Shown one piece after another: positions 22,601-29,115 of a stretch of 64,000 nucleotides of DNA. Numbering within the stretch: position 1 is the stretch's first letter; each line of letters starts with the position of its first letter. Both the position numbers and the translations under genes were made by a program. The DNA is from Budorcas taxicolor. Its lineage: Eukaryota > Chordata > Mammalia > Artiodactyla > Bovidae. The notes beneath the pieces are model-generated. The model did no database searches and was not told where the DNA came from. It worked only from the letters and a program-made list of their open reading frames with translations. The DNA is taken from assembly GCF_023091745.1 (NCBI RefSeq), contig NC_068910.1, positions 50,021,272 to 50,085,271 of the forward strand, in the 5' to 3' direction.

Positions 22601-24528
22601 GGTAATGTATTTATGTCAAACCTACCCTCCCCTTCCTCCTGTGTCCACACATCTGTTCTCTGTGTCTGTGTCTATTCTTGCCCTGTAAATAGGTTCATCT
22701 GTACTATTTTTCTAGATTCCACATATATGCCTTAATGTACAATATTTGTTTTTCTCTTTCTGACTTCAGTCTGTATGATAGATTCTGTGGCCATCCATAT
22801 CTCTACAAATGACCCAATTTCATTTCTTTCTACAGCTGAGTAATACTCCCTATATATAAACACATACCACATCTTTATCCATTTCTCTGTTGACGGTCAT
22901 TTGGGTGGTTTCTGTGTTTTAGCTGTTGCAAGTAGTGCTGCAGTAAACACTGGGGTGCAGGTATCTTTTTGCCTTACGGTTTTCTCGGCATAGTAGGATT
23001 GCTGGGTCATATGGTAGTTCTGCTTTTAGTTTTTTAAGAAATTTCCATACTGTTGTCCACAGTGGCTGTGCCAACTTACATTCTCATCAGCAGTTGAAGA
23101 GGGTTCCCTTTTCTTCACACCCTCTCCAGCATTTATTGTTCTTAGGTTTTTTAATGATTGCCATTCTGACTGATGTGAGATGATGCCTCACTGTGGTTTT
23201 GATGTACATTTTTCTAATACTTAATGATGTTGAGCATCTTTTCATGTGCTGCTTGGCCATCTGTATGTTTTCTTTGGTGTTCAGTGTACACTCTGTGGGT
23301 GCTTTAAGGACATCTCACTGGAATCTGTAAGGTACGTGTTCCTTTCTCAGTGTGTGCAGGCACTGTCCCTGGAGCTCTGGGTGAAGTCCTTTGCCCAAGG
23401 CCATGTGTCCACCTGGTGGCTGACCACCAAAACCTTGGCTCTAAATGCCCACTGGAACTTGGGCCTGTTACTTCACCCTGGTTTGCTCATTTCCAAGTCA
23501 GTCTAGCAAGACGACTCCTAAGGATTTGTTTCCAGAGGATAATAAAGGATGCTAACACTTACTGATCATCTGCTGTGTGCCAGATACTTTGCATTAGCTC
23601 AGTTCATGATCTTAACAGCCCTGCCGGGAAGTGTGACATTTCTGTTTATCACTTGGGAAGATAATGCTGTGAGCCATTGACTGCACAGCAAAGAAATCTT
23701 TTTAAACCAGGAACCAGAGTATATCACTCCTTGCTGAAAACCACTTGGGGTGAAACCAGCCTGGCCACCCCAGCCCATCACTCTCCTCCCCTTCGTGGCC
23801 CTTTGGCCAAATTAGTCCCTCGGCGCAGGAGCTCTTTGACCTCTTGTCACCCAGGTCTCAACTCAGATGTCACCTCTCACCAGAGACAGTCTTTGTCCAT
23901 TTAATCTAAAGTTCTTTTCTTTTCCCATCATTCTATTACCTTGTTTTATTTTTGTCATAGCAGTTGTTGCTACTTAAAATGATCTTTCTCCTGTTGCTGT
24001 TTGTCCCACTGGAAAGGCAGCATGGTGAGGGCAGGCACCTTGTCATGGCTGTATAAGGTTGGTATTATATAACAGTGATGGATGGAGGGCTGAATAAATG
24101 AGACGTGGCGAGATCAGCACACTTGCTTGAGGCCCTGCAGGTCTCTGGGCTGAGCCATGTCCAGTGGCCCCTTGCTTGGGCCCCAGAGGTGTCTGAGAAG
24201 CAGTATCCAGGAGAATAGACTGATCTGACTGGCTCCCTCATGGGAAGGTGCCCCCCTGCAGTATGTGCAGATTTGGCGCATAGAAGCTACTTCCTTCTCC
24301 AAAATGCGAGACAAAACTTGACTGACTTTAAAAACTTTAAAGATAGTGTTGACCTGCCAGTTCTTTGTCTTCTTTGCAGAAAGAGACCTCGGGAAGACTC
24401 TGATGTGGAAATGGTGGAGGATGCGTCCCGAAAGGACATGACAGCTGCTTGTACCCCCCGGAGAAGGATCATCAACCTCACCAGCGTTCTGAGTCTCCAG
24501 GAGGAGATTACCGAGCGGGGCCATGAGA
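1559..24528 (+). CDS. MLH1: MLH1, DNA mismatch repair protein, exons 2-13 (partial gene)
   Basis: Twelve exons with human MLH1 lengths and phases join into one open frame of 1460 nt. The product is the MutL-alpha subunit: an ATPase that pairs with PMS2 in the nucleus and couples mismatch recognition by MutS homologues to strand excision; with MLH3 it acts in meiotic crossing over. Visible parts are GHKL motif II (DNGTGI), the ATP lid (TSKL and GFRGEAL), motif IV (GTQITVEDLF), the transducer domain with the DVNVHPTK loop, an acidic and Ser-rich linker, and a basic KRPR cluster. Exon 1, which holds the start codon and the catalytic Glu and Asn of motif I, is upstream of the window. Exon 14 onward, which holds the PMS2-binding domain, is downstream. 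No stop or frameshift occurs in any exon, so the gene looks functional. Identity rests on near-complete match to the remembered human protein. Confidence 0.97.
1650..3722 (+). other. MLH1: MLH1 intron 2
   Basis: About 1790-2100 resembles an ancient repeat (TATTTATTGAATACCTATTCC). About 2500-3380 is an old L1 3' end. The rest shows nothing I can name. Confidence 0.8.
2500..3380 (+). repeat. old L1 (L1M-type) 3' end
   Basis: The order is typical of a mammalian L1 ORF2 end and 3' UTR on the + strand: GATGTTGAGACATTGGAGC, then ACTGTGGAAGAAAATTAAAC, AATTCCACTTCTGGG, GGTGGTTCCCAGGGGC and GATGGTTGCACAATATTGTG. It is diverged and without open frames. About 2635-2735 does not fit L1 and may be a small separate insertion ending in a polyadenylation-like stretch. 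Confidence 0.8.
3723..3821 (+). CDS. MLH1: MLH1 exon 3 (99 nt)
   Basis: Acceptor CTTGTAG, donor GAG|GTAAGC. It encodes residues 70-102 from KEDLEIVCERF to STYGFRGE, including the TSKL segment and the first part of the ATP lid. Differences from human are Asp to Glu in KEDLE and Ser to His in EDLAHIS. The exon is a whole number of codons (phase 0 at both ends). Confidence 0.97.
3930..4432 (-). repeat. BovB LINE 3' end fragment
   Basis: It starts with the TTCAGTTCAGTTCAGTCGCT repeat at the BovB 3' terminus. Read on the minus strand it encodes the end of the BovB polymerase (ILKSRDVPLPTKV, VKAMVFPAVMYGCDSWTIKK). It is 5'-truncated and not intact. Confidence 0.92.
5245..5440. repeat. ancient interspersed repeat, family unsure
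   Basis: The TATTAGCTTCCTATTGCTGC and GTGGTTTAAAACAACACAC pattern recurs in mammalian LTR/MaLR-like repeats. I cannot assign the family. Confidence 0.5.
5850..6110 (+). repeat. MIR SINE remnant
   Basis: The core order matches MIR: GACACTCAGACTTTAAGAAG, then CACAGCTGGAAAGTGGCAGA, ACTGAGCCCTGGCAG and TTGACTTCAGAGTCTG. Confidence 0.7.
6270..6461 (+). repeat. Bov-tA SINE
   Basis: It has the tRNA-Glu-derived head (TAGATGGTAAAGAACCTGCC, GGTTTGATCCCTGGGTC) followed by the Bov-A tail (CTCCAGTATTCTTGCCTGGA, GTTGCAAAGAGTCAG). Confidence 0.93.
7155..7228 (+). CDS. MLH1: MLH1 exon 4 (74 nt)
   Basis: Acceptor CCTTCCTTAG, donor CAG|GTATAG. It encodes residues 103-127 (ALASISHVAHVTI to GKCAYR), which complete the GFRGEAL motif across the exon 3/4 junction. 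The translation equals human at every residue I compared. Confidence 0.97.
7229..8818 (+). other. MLH1: MLH1 intron 4
   Basis: About 8040-8520 is a diverged L2-like LINE stretch (CCTGCTTGGAACCTCTCATA, GTGAAGTGTCATCTCTTCTG). The remainder shows no element I recognise. Confidence 0.75.
8040..8520. repeat. L2-like LINE remnant
   Basis: The wording GAAGTGTCATCTCTTCTGAG followed by a stretch on CTTGTCCCACACTTCAGG is common to L2 3' ends. No reading frame remains. Confidence 0.55.
8819..8891 (+). CDS. MLH1: MLH1 exon 5 (73 nt)
   Basis: Acceptor TTTTGTGATAG, donor ACG|GTAAGA. It encodes residues 127-151, from AHYSDGKLKAPPKPC to NQGTQIT, the first half of GHKL motif IV. His replaces the Ser of human AxYSDGK. 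Confidence 0.97.
8892..9988 (+). other. MLH1: MLH1 intron 5
   Basis: No recognisable repeat. An 85-codon + strand open frame at 9048-9305 resembles no known protein and has no splice sites that fit MLH1. Confidence 0.7.
9989..10080 (+). CDS. MLH1: MLH1 exon 6 (92 nt)
   Basis: Acceptor CTTCTGTTCAG, donor CAG|GTACAG. It encodes residues 152-182, VEDLFYNISTRRKALK to GKILEVVGR, which closes the ATPase core. Ser replaces Ala in the human segment YNIATRR. Confidence 0.97.
10231..10263. repeat. inverted repeat with CT-rich loop
   Basis: gttattctct at 10231-10240 is the exact reverse complement of agagaataac at 10254-10263, around a CT-rich 13-nt loop. Confidence 0.85.
10256..10357 (+). repeat. intron 6 direct repeat, copy 1
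   Basis: Shares GGTGTTCAGGCTACATTCTC and GGCAAGGAGGAGA in the same order with 11308-11402, about 1.05 kb away. Roughly four bases in five match by eye. Confidence 0.75.
10961..11021. repeat. short direct repeat flanking a hairpin
   Basis: aataaggtggaatggactt (10961-10979) recurs with one change at 11003-11021. Between them ggacttt (10974-10980) pairs with aaagtcc (10988-10994). Confidence 0.85.
11308..11402 (+). repeat. intron 6 direct repeat, copy 2
   Basis: Partner of 10256-10357. It carries the same GGTGTTCAGGCTACATTCTC block and the same AGGCAAGGAGGAGA end, but lacks a few bases in the middle. Confidence 0.75.
11675..11717 (+). CDS. MLH1: MLH1 exon 7 (43 nt)
   Basis: The smallest exon here. 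Acceptor TCTCTGCCAG, donor AAA|GTAAGT. It encodes residues 182-196, YAIHNSGIGFSVKK. Relative to human YSVHNAGISFSVKK there are four substitutions, so it is the least conserved short exon of the ATPase half. It is too short to be found as an open reading frame and was placed by exon length and phase. Confidence 0.96.
11718..11843 (+). other. MLH1: MLH1 intron 7 (126 nt)
   Basis: Very short intron with GTAAGT donor, a run of 12 T and a CAG acceptor. No repeat. Confidence 0.95.
11844..11932 (+). CDS. MLH1: MLH1 exon 8 (89 nt)
   Basis: Only 126 nt of intron separate it from exon 7. Acceptor CTGTTTATCAG, donor CCG|GTATGC. It encodes residues 197-226, QGETVADVRTLPNATTV to SIFGNAVSR, the start of the transducer domain. 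Thr replaces Ser in human NASTV. Confidence 0.97.
13364..13577 (-). repeat. Bov-tA SINE
   Basis: Reverse-orientation Bov-tA: the Bov-A part (GAATACTGGAGTGGGTTGCC) comes first, then the tRNA-derived part (GATCTTCCTGACCCAGGGAT, GCCACCTGGGAGGCC). Confidence 0.92.
13912..13978 (+). repeat. degenerate GGAT/GGGT simple repeat
   Basis: Repeated four-base units such as GGTGGGTGAACGGATGG and ATGGGTGGATGAGAGG. It is imperfect and too short to call a family. Confidence 0.75.
14129..14241 (+). CDS. MLH1: MLH1 exon 9 (113 nt)
   Basis: Acceptor TTTTCCAACCAG, donor ACC|GTAAGT. It encodes residues 226-264, ELIEVGCEDKTLAFKMN to CIFLLFIN, transducer beta strands. One conservative change from human (Ile to Val in LIEVGC). 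Confidence 0.97.
14640..15420 (-). repeat. L1 3' end fragment
   Basis: Starts with the T-rich reverse complement of an L1 tail (TTTTTTTAATTGAAGTATAG). It then runs through 3' UTR wording shared with 39640-40130 and 56750-57330 (TGCTATACAGTAAATCTTTG, TTCTGTTTTGTAAATAAG) and ends in the 3' part of ORF2. Confidence 0.88.
15072..15094. repeat. (TA)n microsatellite
   Basis: About 11 TA units inside the L1 fragment, likely variable between individuals. Confidence 0.9.
16311..16404 (+). CDS. MLH1: MLH1 exon 10 (94 nt)
   Basis: Acceptor TGTATTTTCTAG, donor CAG|GTAAGG. It encodes residues 264-295, HRLVESASLRKAIETVY to THPFLYLS. Differences from human are Thr to Ala (VESAS) and Asn to Ser (LPKST). 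Confidence 0.97.
16405..17494 (+). other. MLH1: MLH1 intron 10
   Basis: About 17200-17400 is a MIR. The rest has no feature I can support. Confidence 0.8.
17200..17400 (+). repeat. MIR SINE remnant
   Basis: Core MIR order: GTGCTTTACATGAATTTAAT, AACCTACCCACAGCCACTCA, AGTAGCAGAGTCAGCATTTG. Diverged. Confidence 0.75.
17495..17648 (+). CDS. MLH1: MLH1 exon 11 (154 nt)
   Basis: Acceptor CTTTTTCCTGCCAG, donor CAG|GTGGGG. It encodes residues 295-346, including LEISPQNVDVNVHPTKHEV, the transducer loop whose Lys reaches the ATP gamma-phosphate. The end (ERLQQHIEDRLLGSNAS, then TYFTQ) differs from human at several positions. The exon is more GC-rich than its introns. Confidence 0.97.
17772..17894 (-). 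repeat. CHR-type SINE with target duplication
   Basis: Reverse-orientation CHR element ending in ACCACCAGGGAAGTCCCA. Near-identical 15-bp flanks, ctttgataattttct (17757-17771) and ctttgatagttttct (17895-17909), differ at one base. Confidence 0.9.
18240..18430 (-). repeat. MIR-like remnant
   Basis: The CCTCAGTTTCCCCATCTGTA wording with a preceding CCTGGCACCATTCAACTTAC stretch fits a reversed MIR. Low divergence resolution by eye. Confidence 0.55.
19150..19315. mobile_element. hAT-Charlie/MER-like DNA transposon remnant
   Basis: GATGGGAATCACCTGGGCCC, then CCAGTAAATCTGTCTCAGGG and GTCGGTAGCTTTTAAAAGCT, is wording of small non-autonomous hAT elements common in eutherians. Ends are not resolved. 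Confidence 0.5.
20886..20903 (+). other. candidate G-quadruplex tract
   Basis: GGGGCGGGGGTGGGGGGG allows four G-tracts with one-base loops on the coding (non-template) strand of intron 11. Confidence 0.6.
20960..21165 (+). repeat. old L1 3' end
   Basis: GGTGGTTGCCAGAAGCTAGG and GTGATGGTTGCGCAATGTTG, then TGGTTAAATAAATTTTATG, match L1M-type 3' UTR wording also seen at 3160-3360. Confidence 0.75.
21281..21373 (-). repeat. CHR-type SINE
   Basis: Reverse-orientation CHR element: TTTTGGCCATGCTGTGTGGC, TTTCCCTGACCAGGGATCTA, ACCACCAAGGAAGTCCC. Shorter than the other copies. Confidence 0.85.
21537..21925 (+). CDS. MLH1: MLH1 exon 12 (389 nt), linker-encoding
   Basis: Acceptor TTTTTTGGCACAG, donor CAG|GTATGA. 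It encodes the flexible linker after residue 347 (TLLPGLTGPSGEAVKS through EKRGPSSSPENP). It is 18 nt longer than the 371-nt human exon. Four of the six extra codons are a perfect in-frame tandem copy of cagcaggatgag at 21774-21797, giving QQDEQQDE. The other two lie near the 3' end (SSPENPR against human SSNPR). The linker is the most diverged part of the gene, as expected for disordered sequence. Confidence 0.96.
21774..21797 (+). repeat. MLH1: 12-bp tandem duplication in MLH1 exon 12
   Basis: Two perfect head-to-tail copies of cagcaggatgag, in frame, giving QQDEQQDE where human has a single QQDE. Identical copies suggest a recent replication-slippage event or homogenisation. Confidence 0.95.
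22385..23262 (-). repeat. L1 3' end fragment
   Basis: T-rich start, then L1 wording in reverse: GTTAGTTTCTGCTGTACAAC, TTCTTTCTACAGCTGAGTAA, CTGTTGTCCACAGTGGCTG, CACACCCTCTCCAGCATTTA. Ends within the 3' part of ORF2 with no usable frame. Confidence 0.9.
23690..24010. repeat. L2-like LINE remnant
   Basis: CTCAACTCAGATGTCACCTC followed by CATTCTATTACCTTGTTTTA and TTTTTGTCATAGCAGTTG is typical L2 3' wording. Confidence 0.65.
24380..24528 (+). CDS. MLH1: MLH1 exon 13 (149 nt)
   Basis: Acceptor TCTTCTTTGCAG. It encodes KRPREDSDVEMVEDASRK, MTAACTPRRRIINLTSV and LSLQEEITERGHE, covering the KRPR nuclear-localisation cluster and the start of the C-terminal region. The conserved 149-nt length puts the donor at 24529 (GTACGT). 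The last base is A where human has G, so codon 520 would start with A rather than encode Val. A second donor, GTAAGT, lies 4 nt downstream at 24533. Confidence 0.93.
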
Positions 24529-24538
24529 GTACGTAAGT
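24525..24538 (+). promoter_or_regulatory. MLH1: tandem 5' splice sites at the end of exon 13
   Basis: The sequence GAGAGTACGTAAGT holds two candidate donors 4 nt apart: AGA|GTACGT at 24529 and TAC|GTAAGT at 24533. The first keeps the conserved exon length and frame. The second matches the U1 consensus perfectly at +1 to +6 but poorly at -1 and -3. Use of the second would add 4 nt and shift the frame. Confidence 0.7.
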
Positions 24539-24788
24539 GAGGCCGCCTGCGCCTCCCGCGGCCGGAACTGCTCGGGTGAAGGTTTGGGAAATGCGGGAAG
24601 CGTGCATGTCCTGATGGTCTCTGTAGCACGCTGATTGAAGCTTGCTTTCTTTACTAATCCATGGCGGCGTCAGCTTCAAGATCATCAGCACTTGGGAGAG
24701 AAGAGAAAAAGTGAGGCTCTGGTTTCAGCCAGAGCGGATCAGTACTCTGGTTAATTCAGGGAAGTCAGAGTAGAGTGGTCCTTTAAAG

Positions 24789-25003
24789 AGGTGGTCCCCA
24801 TCCTTTTTGGCACCAGGGACTGGTTTCATGGAAGACAGTATTTCCATGGACTGGGTGGGGGGCGGGGCGGGGAGTGGGGAAGGGGGGATTGTTTGAGGAT
24901 GATTCAAGTGCATTACATTTATTGTGCACTTCATTTTTATCATTAGTACATCAGCTCCACCTCAGATCATCAAGCATTAGATTCCAAAGGTTGGGGACCC
25001 CTG
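24789..25003. mobile_element. non-autonomous hAT-like DNA transposon, copy 1
   Basis: The ends are inverted copies: AGGTGGTCCCCATCC at the left and GGTTGGGGACCCCTG at the right. Flanks ctttaaag (24781-24788) and acttaaag (25004-25011) match at 6 of 8 bases, which fits the 8-bp target duplication of hAT elements. It shares GGCACCAGGGACTGGTTTC with the element at 28886 but keeps a different interior. I do not assign a Repbase name. Confidence 0.75.
24853..24888 (+). other. candidate G-quadruplex tract
   Basis: Six runs of three or more G in about 36 bases (GGGTGGGGGGCGGGGCGGGG, then GTGGGGAAGGGGGG), inside the hAT-like element, on the strand matching MLH1 pre-mRNA. Confidence 0.65.
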
Positions 25004-25044
25004 ACTTAAAGAATCTTCAGTTTGTTTCTATCTTAGCTGGATAA

Positions 25045-25265
25045 GGGGTATGCTGTGGCGGAGAGTACACAGGTTCTGGAGGGCCCTAGTTTGTATCCAG
25101 GCAGCTACCATGTGTGCTGTGTGACCTTAGCCTTTCTGTGCCTCAGTTGTTCCTGTTCTGTAAAATGAGGTTAATTTTACCATTGAAGATTACTGGTGCT
25201 CATTAGAGATAAAATGTAAGTGAAACACTTGGTACAGAGTAAGGAGTCAATAGTTATTTTTGTAT
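25045..25265 (-). repeat. MIR SINE remnant
   Basis: GTGACCTTAGCCTTTCTGTG, CCTCAGTTGTTCCTGTTCTG and TAAAATGAGGTTAATTTTAC are the reversed MIR core. Confidence 0.75.
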
Positions 25266-26994
25266 CCTGAAGATAAAGTGAAAAATCATTATTATTTTCC
25301 TCAGAAATAGCTTTCAGAACACCCAAGTATAGATCTCCAGTTGAGTCCCTGTTACTCCTAAATGACGTTTATGGTTTTAGGAATGAAAAGAGGGCTCATC
25401 ACCTCCCGGGGGTAAATTGATGCAGGGACTGAGGTTTGTGACAGTGACTTGTCCCTAATAGAAGTCCTGACCCCACTCAATGGGTCACAGTCATGCTCTG
25501 GGTAGGTCCGTCGTTGCTGGGCGGTGTTGCATCTGAGTCTGTGCAGTTCAGCCCTGTCCTTGCCATTTTTCATCTACTGCACATTTTTGATTAAGCAAGT
25601 TACATTTTATAGCAGTGTTGAAATTTATCTTAAAATATGACAACCTGGACTAACTTTTAAATGAAATGAATGGCCGAGGAACAATTCAGGGCCTTTTCCA
25701 CTGATCCTTAGCCTTATAAACAGCTGTTCTGGCTCAGACGCCCCTTCCCTCTTCTCTCAGTTACCACTCGTTGGAATGAAGAGAGGCCTCAGTTTGCCTT
25801 TCCTTGCTAATTCTTTCTCATCTTTGCACTCTGGGCCCTTGTCTGTCTGCATGTGGGGAAAGGCGTGGGGTCTGCTGCCTCGGGAAGGCTGCACATTTCC
25901 TGCGATTAAGGCCTTGCCAGTTGTAGATGGCGCTGCCACCTGGCTTCTGACTTCTGTTTCCGTGAAGATTTGTTCCCCTTGCTTCTTTTCCCTCTGTTAC
26001 TGACTTTCAAGCTGGGAGCTTTTAAAATCATTTTTAAATAATGAAAGGAAGGTGGGCCATGACTTGATTTATTTAGCAGTCTCCCTCACAGTTGTTTTAA
26101 TTGACAGACTCCTTCAGATTTGGAATTTACTGAGTTTTCTCTAAGAGTTTGTATTCCTCATGCAAAGCAGTCTATTTAAAAGTTATAATTTCAGTGAATT
26201 TCTGAATAGTTGCAAACTATTTTCGGTAAGGTGTAAATCTAATCTATACCAAGTTTGGTTAGGTTTGGAGTCCATTGCTAAGGTGATGATGAATCGAAAT
26301 GTTCTAAAATTGTATGTTCATGCATGTTACCTCATTTAATTCTAGAATAGTCTTGTGAGGGAGGCAGAGCAGATGCTGTTATCTCTGTTTTAAAGATAAA
26401 GAAATGGAAGGTGGAGAGATTAGCTAGCCTGGGTGTCTGCTTCGTGGAGGTGGGGGGGTTGTTGCTAGCCCAGCCTGCAGCAGGGGGGCTGGTCCAGGGC
26501 TTACATGCAAAACTAGATCAGCTGCTTTAGATCACGTAGTGGGATGAGCATGCCACGTGATCCCTGATCCCTCAGACTGAGGCTGTTTCCAGATGAGCCA
26601 GGGCCGGGTTTTCCAGAGGAGTCCTGATCTTGGTGTGGAGAGTAGGGCTGCCCTTTGGAGCCAAGAGAATTCGTTGAAGCTCCTATCACCTACACCATTC
26701 CAGAGCCAGTCAGAAATCAATTCACCTTTGTGGGGTACCTTTTGCATGTTCTGTGAACTGGTGCTTGTGTTACAGCCCTTACTTGGCTGTTGTGATGAAC
26801 ACCTGAGACAGCTGAGCAAGGGGAGGGAGGGGACCTCTGACTCAGGTCCTGCCTGTGGCATCTGTTTATACAGTCCCAAGCAGGGAAGCTGGTTGAGTAC
26901 GCGGATCCCTCTGAAGCTCGGATTTGGGGAAGTAGGCTAGACCCTGGCTGTACTCCCACAGAGCTATGCCCTGGCCCAGGAAAGAAGTCAGATG

Positions 26995-27634
26995 CTTTTG
27001 ATCTTGAGTGGCCTGGGCCAGCTTGAAGTGGGACTTGGATTCCTAGCCAGAGGTTGAGGTTGGGTCACAGCAGTGATAGTGTCAAATCCTAGACACTAGA
27101 CCAGTGGTCATTGACAAGGCCCTGGCCCTTTGGCTTTGTGGGTAAAGAATTCCCACAAAGACAGAAAGCAGTGAAACAAGTAAAGTGTTTATTAAGAGGA
27201 AAAAGTTAGGTCCAGGTGGATAAACACAGCTGTACTGACAATGAGGGGACTCAGACTGTCGCTGAGTCTCACCCTTGAGGCAGCTGGAATTACTGTTGGG
27301 GGCATTTTTTCCGGTTTTTCTTCGGCCAGTCAGTTTGATCTGCCTGGCTCAGAGCCTGTGTTTGGTATATCTCATGTGTGCACACTCACCTGTCAGCCAA
27401 GATGGACTCCAGAGAAGAGGTGTAACTTAGCATCGCTCCCCTTTTGCCCTACAAGGAGCTTTCTATTCAGGAAGGTCTCGTTTGAGACTGAGAAAATGTG
27501 TGGTCTCTTATCTGGGGAGGGTCCAGCCTCCTCTCTGGATTGTCTTGCTATTGATATTTAGGAGTTTCTGTCCCCAGGGAACGAACTTCAGTTGGTCACA
27601 TCTACCACCTGCCTCAAATCCTCCCTGAGAGACA
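26995..27634 (-). repeat. ERV-A 3' LTR
   Basis: It shares an ordered series of blocks with 35613-36652: ACTAGACCAGTGGTCA, AGAATTCCCACAAAGA, GTGAAACAAGT, AATGTGTGGTCTCTTATCT and GTCCCCAGGGAA, ending in GACA. On the minus strand an AATAAAC lies near 27186, where a viral polyadenylation signal is expected. The exact left edge is not resolved. Confidence 0.85.
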
Positions 27635-28877
27635 TAGACCCCAAGAAATTTTTATCAGGAGATAGATAAAGGGTAAAACTTTTGTAGCTTCTTAAGCTGG
27701 CCAGGGCTTCGTAGACCCTATGTAGCTGGGTTCATGGAGCTCTCTCCCTGTCTCCTTAAAGGGCTCCAGGTTGCTCTTTCAGCAGGGTCTGCTGACTGGA
27801 GTCACTCGTCACCCCGTTCTGTGATGCCCCAGAGAGAACGAACTACTTAGTGAAGCAAGGGCTAAAGACCAGTAAAAGACTGTTTCAATCAGACTCAAGC
27901 AAGGGTAGGATCTGGTTATACAGGGTCAGCATATCTTTGTTAATCTCCGGCTTAAAATTTAGTATCTTTCTCTATTTCTAAAATAAAAGATCTGAATCTG
28001 TTGGACCCAGGCCACCTCCTTGGACTGAAAGCTCTTAGTTGCAGATTTGCAACAGTATGGAAAACAATGGTGAAAGTTGTTCAGTCGTGTCCAACTCTTT
28101 GGAATTCTCCAGTCCAGAATACTGGAGTGGGTAGCCTTTCCCTTCTCCAGGGAATCTTCCCAATCCAGGGAGCAAACCCAGGTCTCCCGCATTGCAGGTG
28201 GATTCTTTACCAGCTGAGCCACCAGGGAAACCCACCAACAGAGCACTGGGCAAAATATAAATCAGTATGGCTGAGAAGAGGAAGTTGGTAAGAAAATGTT
28301 GCTAAGGAAAGGGTTAGGCAAGAGACATTAGAATTTTCTTTAATTGGAAAATGAACAATTCTGACCCTGTACATTACTGTTCTGAGTCTAGGGTCTCTGG
28401 TGGAAGACCATTTTCCTTCAGGAACTTGGTTAAAATTCCTTACGGGATGGACTTGGGGTAAGCAAATCCAGCTTTCCGTCAACTCAGTGGAAGAAGCATG
28501 AATTTGCAGTGTGAGCCAGAGAGCTCTCTGTTCATCTTGTGGATAAGGGAAAGAGGTATAGAAAAGCTAAGTCAATTAATAGCTTCATTGTAGCACCAGT
28601 CAGGCCATAATTGAGTCACCCAGCGTGGGCAGAGAAGTTTAGTAAATTCCAAGAGCAAGAGTGAAAGCAGAGAAGACAATAGTTATCCAAACCTACCAGA
28701 ACACATCAGTTATTCTGTAAGTGGATTGGTGTACCAGAAGGCAAAAGGAAGATAGTAACTATTACTTACCTAGTGTCTAAGATGTCTTTTTGTCCTTTTT
28801 GATTAAGAGGTTTAGGTCTCGGAGTGGCTTATTCATCCACCTGGAATTTTCAGGCTGTCTCTTGGGTCCCCTGGGTC
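27635..28877 (-). pseudogene. ERV-A 3' internal remnant (env position)
   Basis: Between the 3' LTR and the integrase end, where env should lie. No env motif is recognisable and the space is too short for a full env. It contains a Bov-tA (28071-28233). Confidence 0.55.
28071..28233 (-). repeat. Bov-tA SINE
   Basis: Reverse-orientation Bov-tA: TTCAGTCGTGTCCAACTCTT, GAATACTGGAGTGGGTAGCC, then AGCTGAGCCACCAGGGAAAC. Confidence 0.92.
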
Positions 28878-28885
28878 CTGTAGAG

Positions 28886-29107
28886 CCGTGCTTCCGAACC
28901 TTTTTGGCACCAGGGACCCGTTTCAAGGAAGACAGTCTTTCCATGGACCAGGGTTGGGGGGCAGGGGATGGTTCAGGCGGTAATGCAAGTGATGGGGAGC
29001 AGCAGATGAAGCTTTGCTTGCTTGCCCACCACCTCCTGCTCTGTGACTCAGTTCTTAACAGGCCTCAGACCACTACTGCTCCACGGCCCAGGGCTTGGGG
29101 ACCTCTG
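28886..29107. mobile_element. non-autonomous hAT-like DNA transposon, copy 2, inside ERV-A
   Basis: Related to 24789-25003 (TTTTTGGCACCAGGGACC, CTTTCCATGGACCAGGG). Its right half (GGCGGTAATGCAAGTG, CACCTCCTGCTCTGTGAC, TTCTTAACAGGCCTCAGACC) is absent from copy 1. Flanks ctgtagag (28878-28885) and ctatacag (29108-29115) agree at 6 of 8 bases. It sits immediately after the integrase end of ERV-A. Confidence 0.75.
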
Positions 29108-29115
29108 CTATACAG

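Larger units (their letters stand above)
21926..24379 (+). other. MLH1: MLH1 intron 12
   Basis: It holds an L1 3' fragment (22385-23262) and an L2-like stretch (about 23690-24010). The rest, including 24010-24379, is without recognisable elements. Confidence 0.8.
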
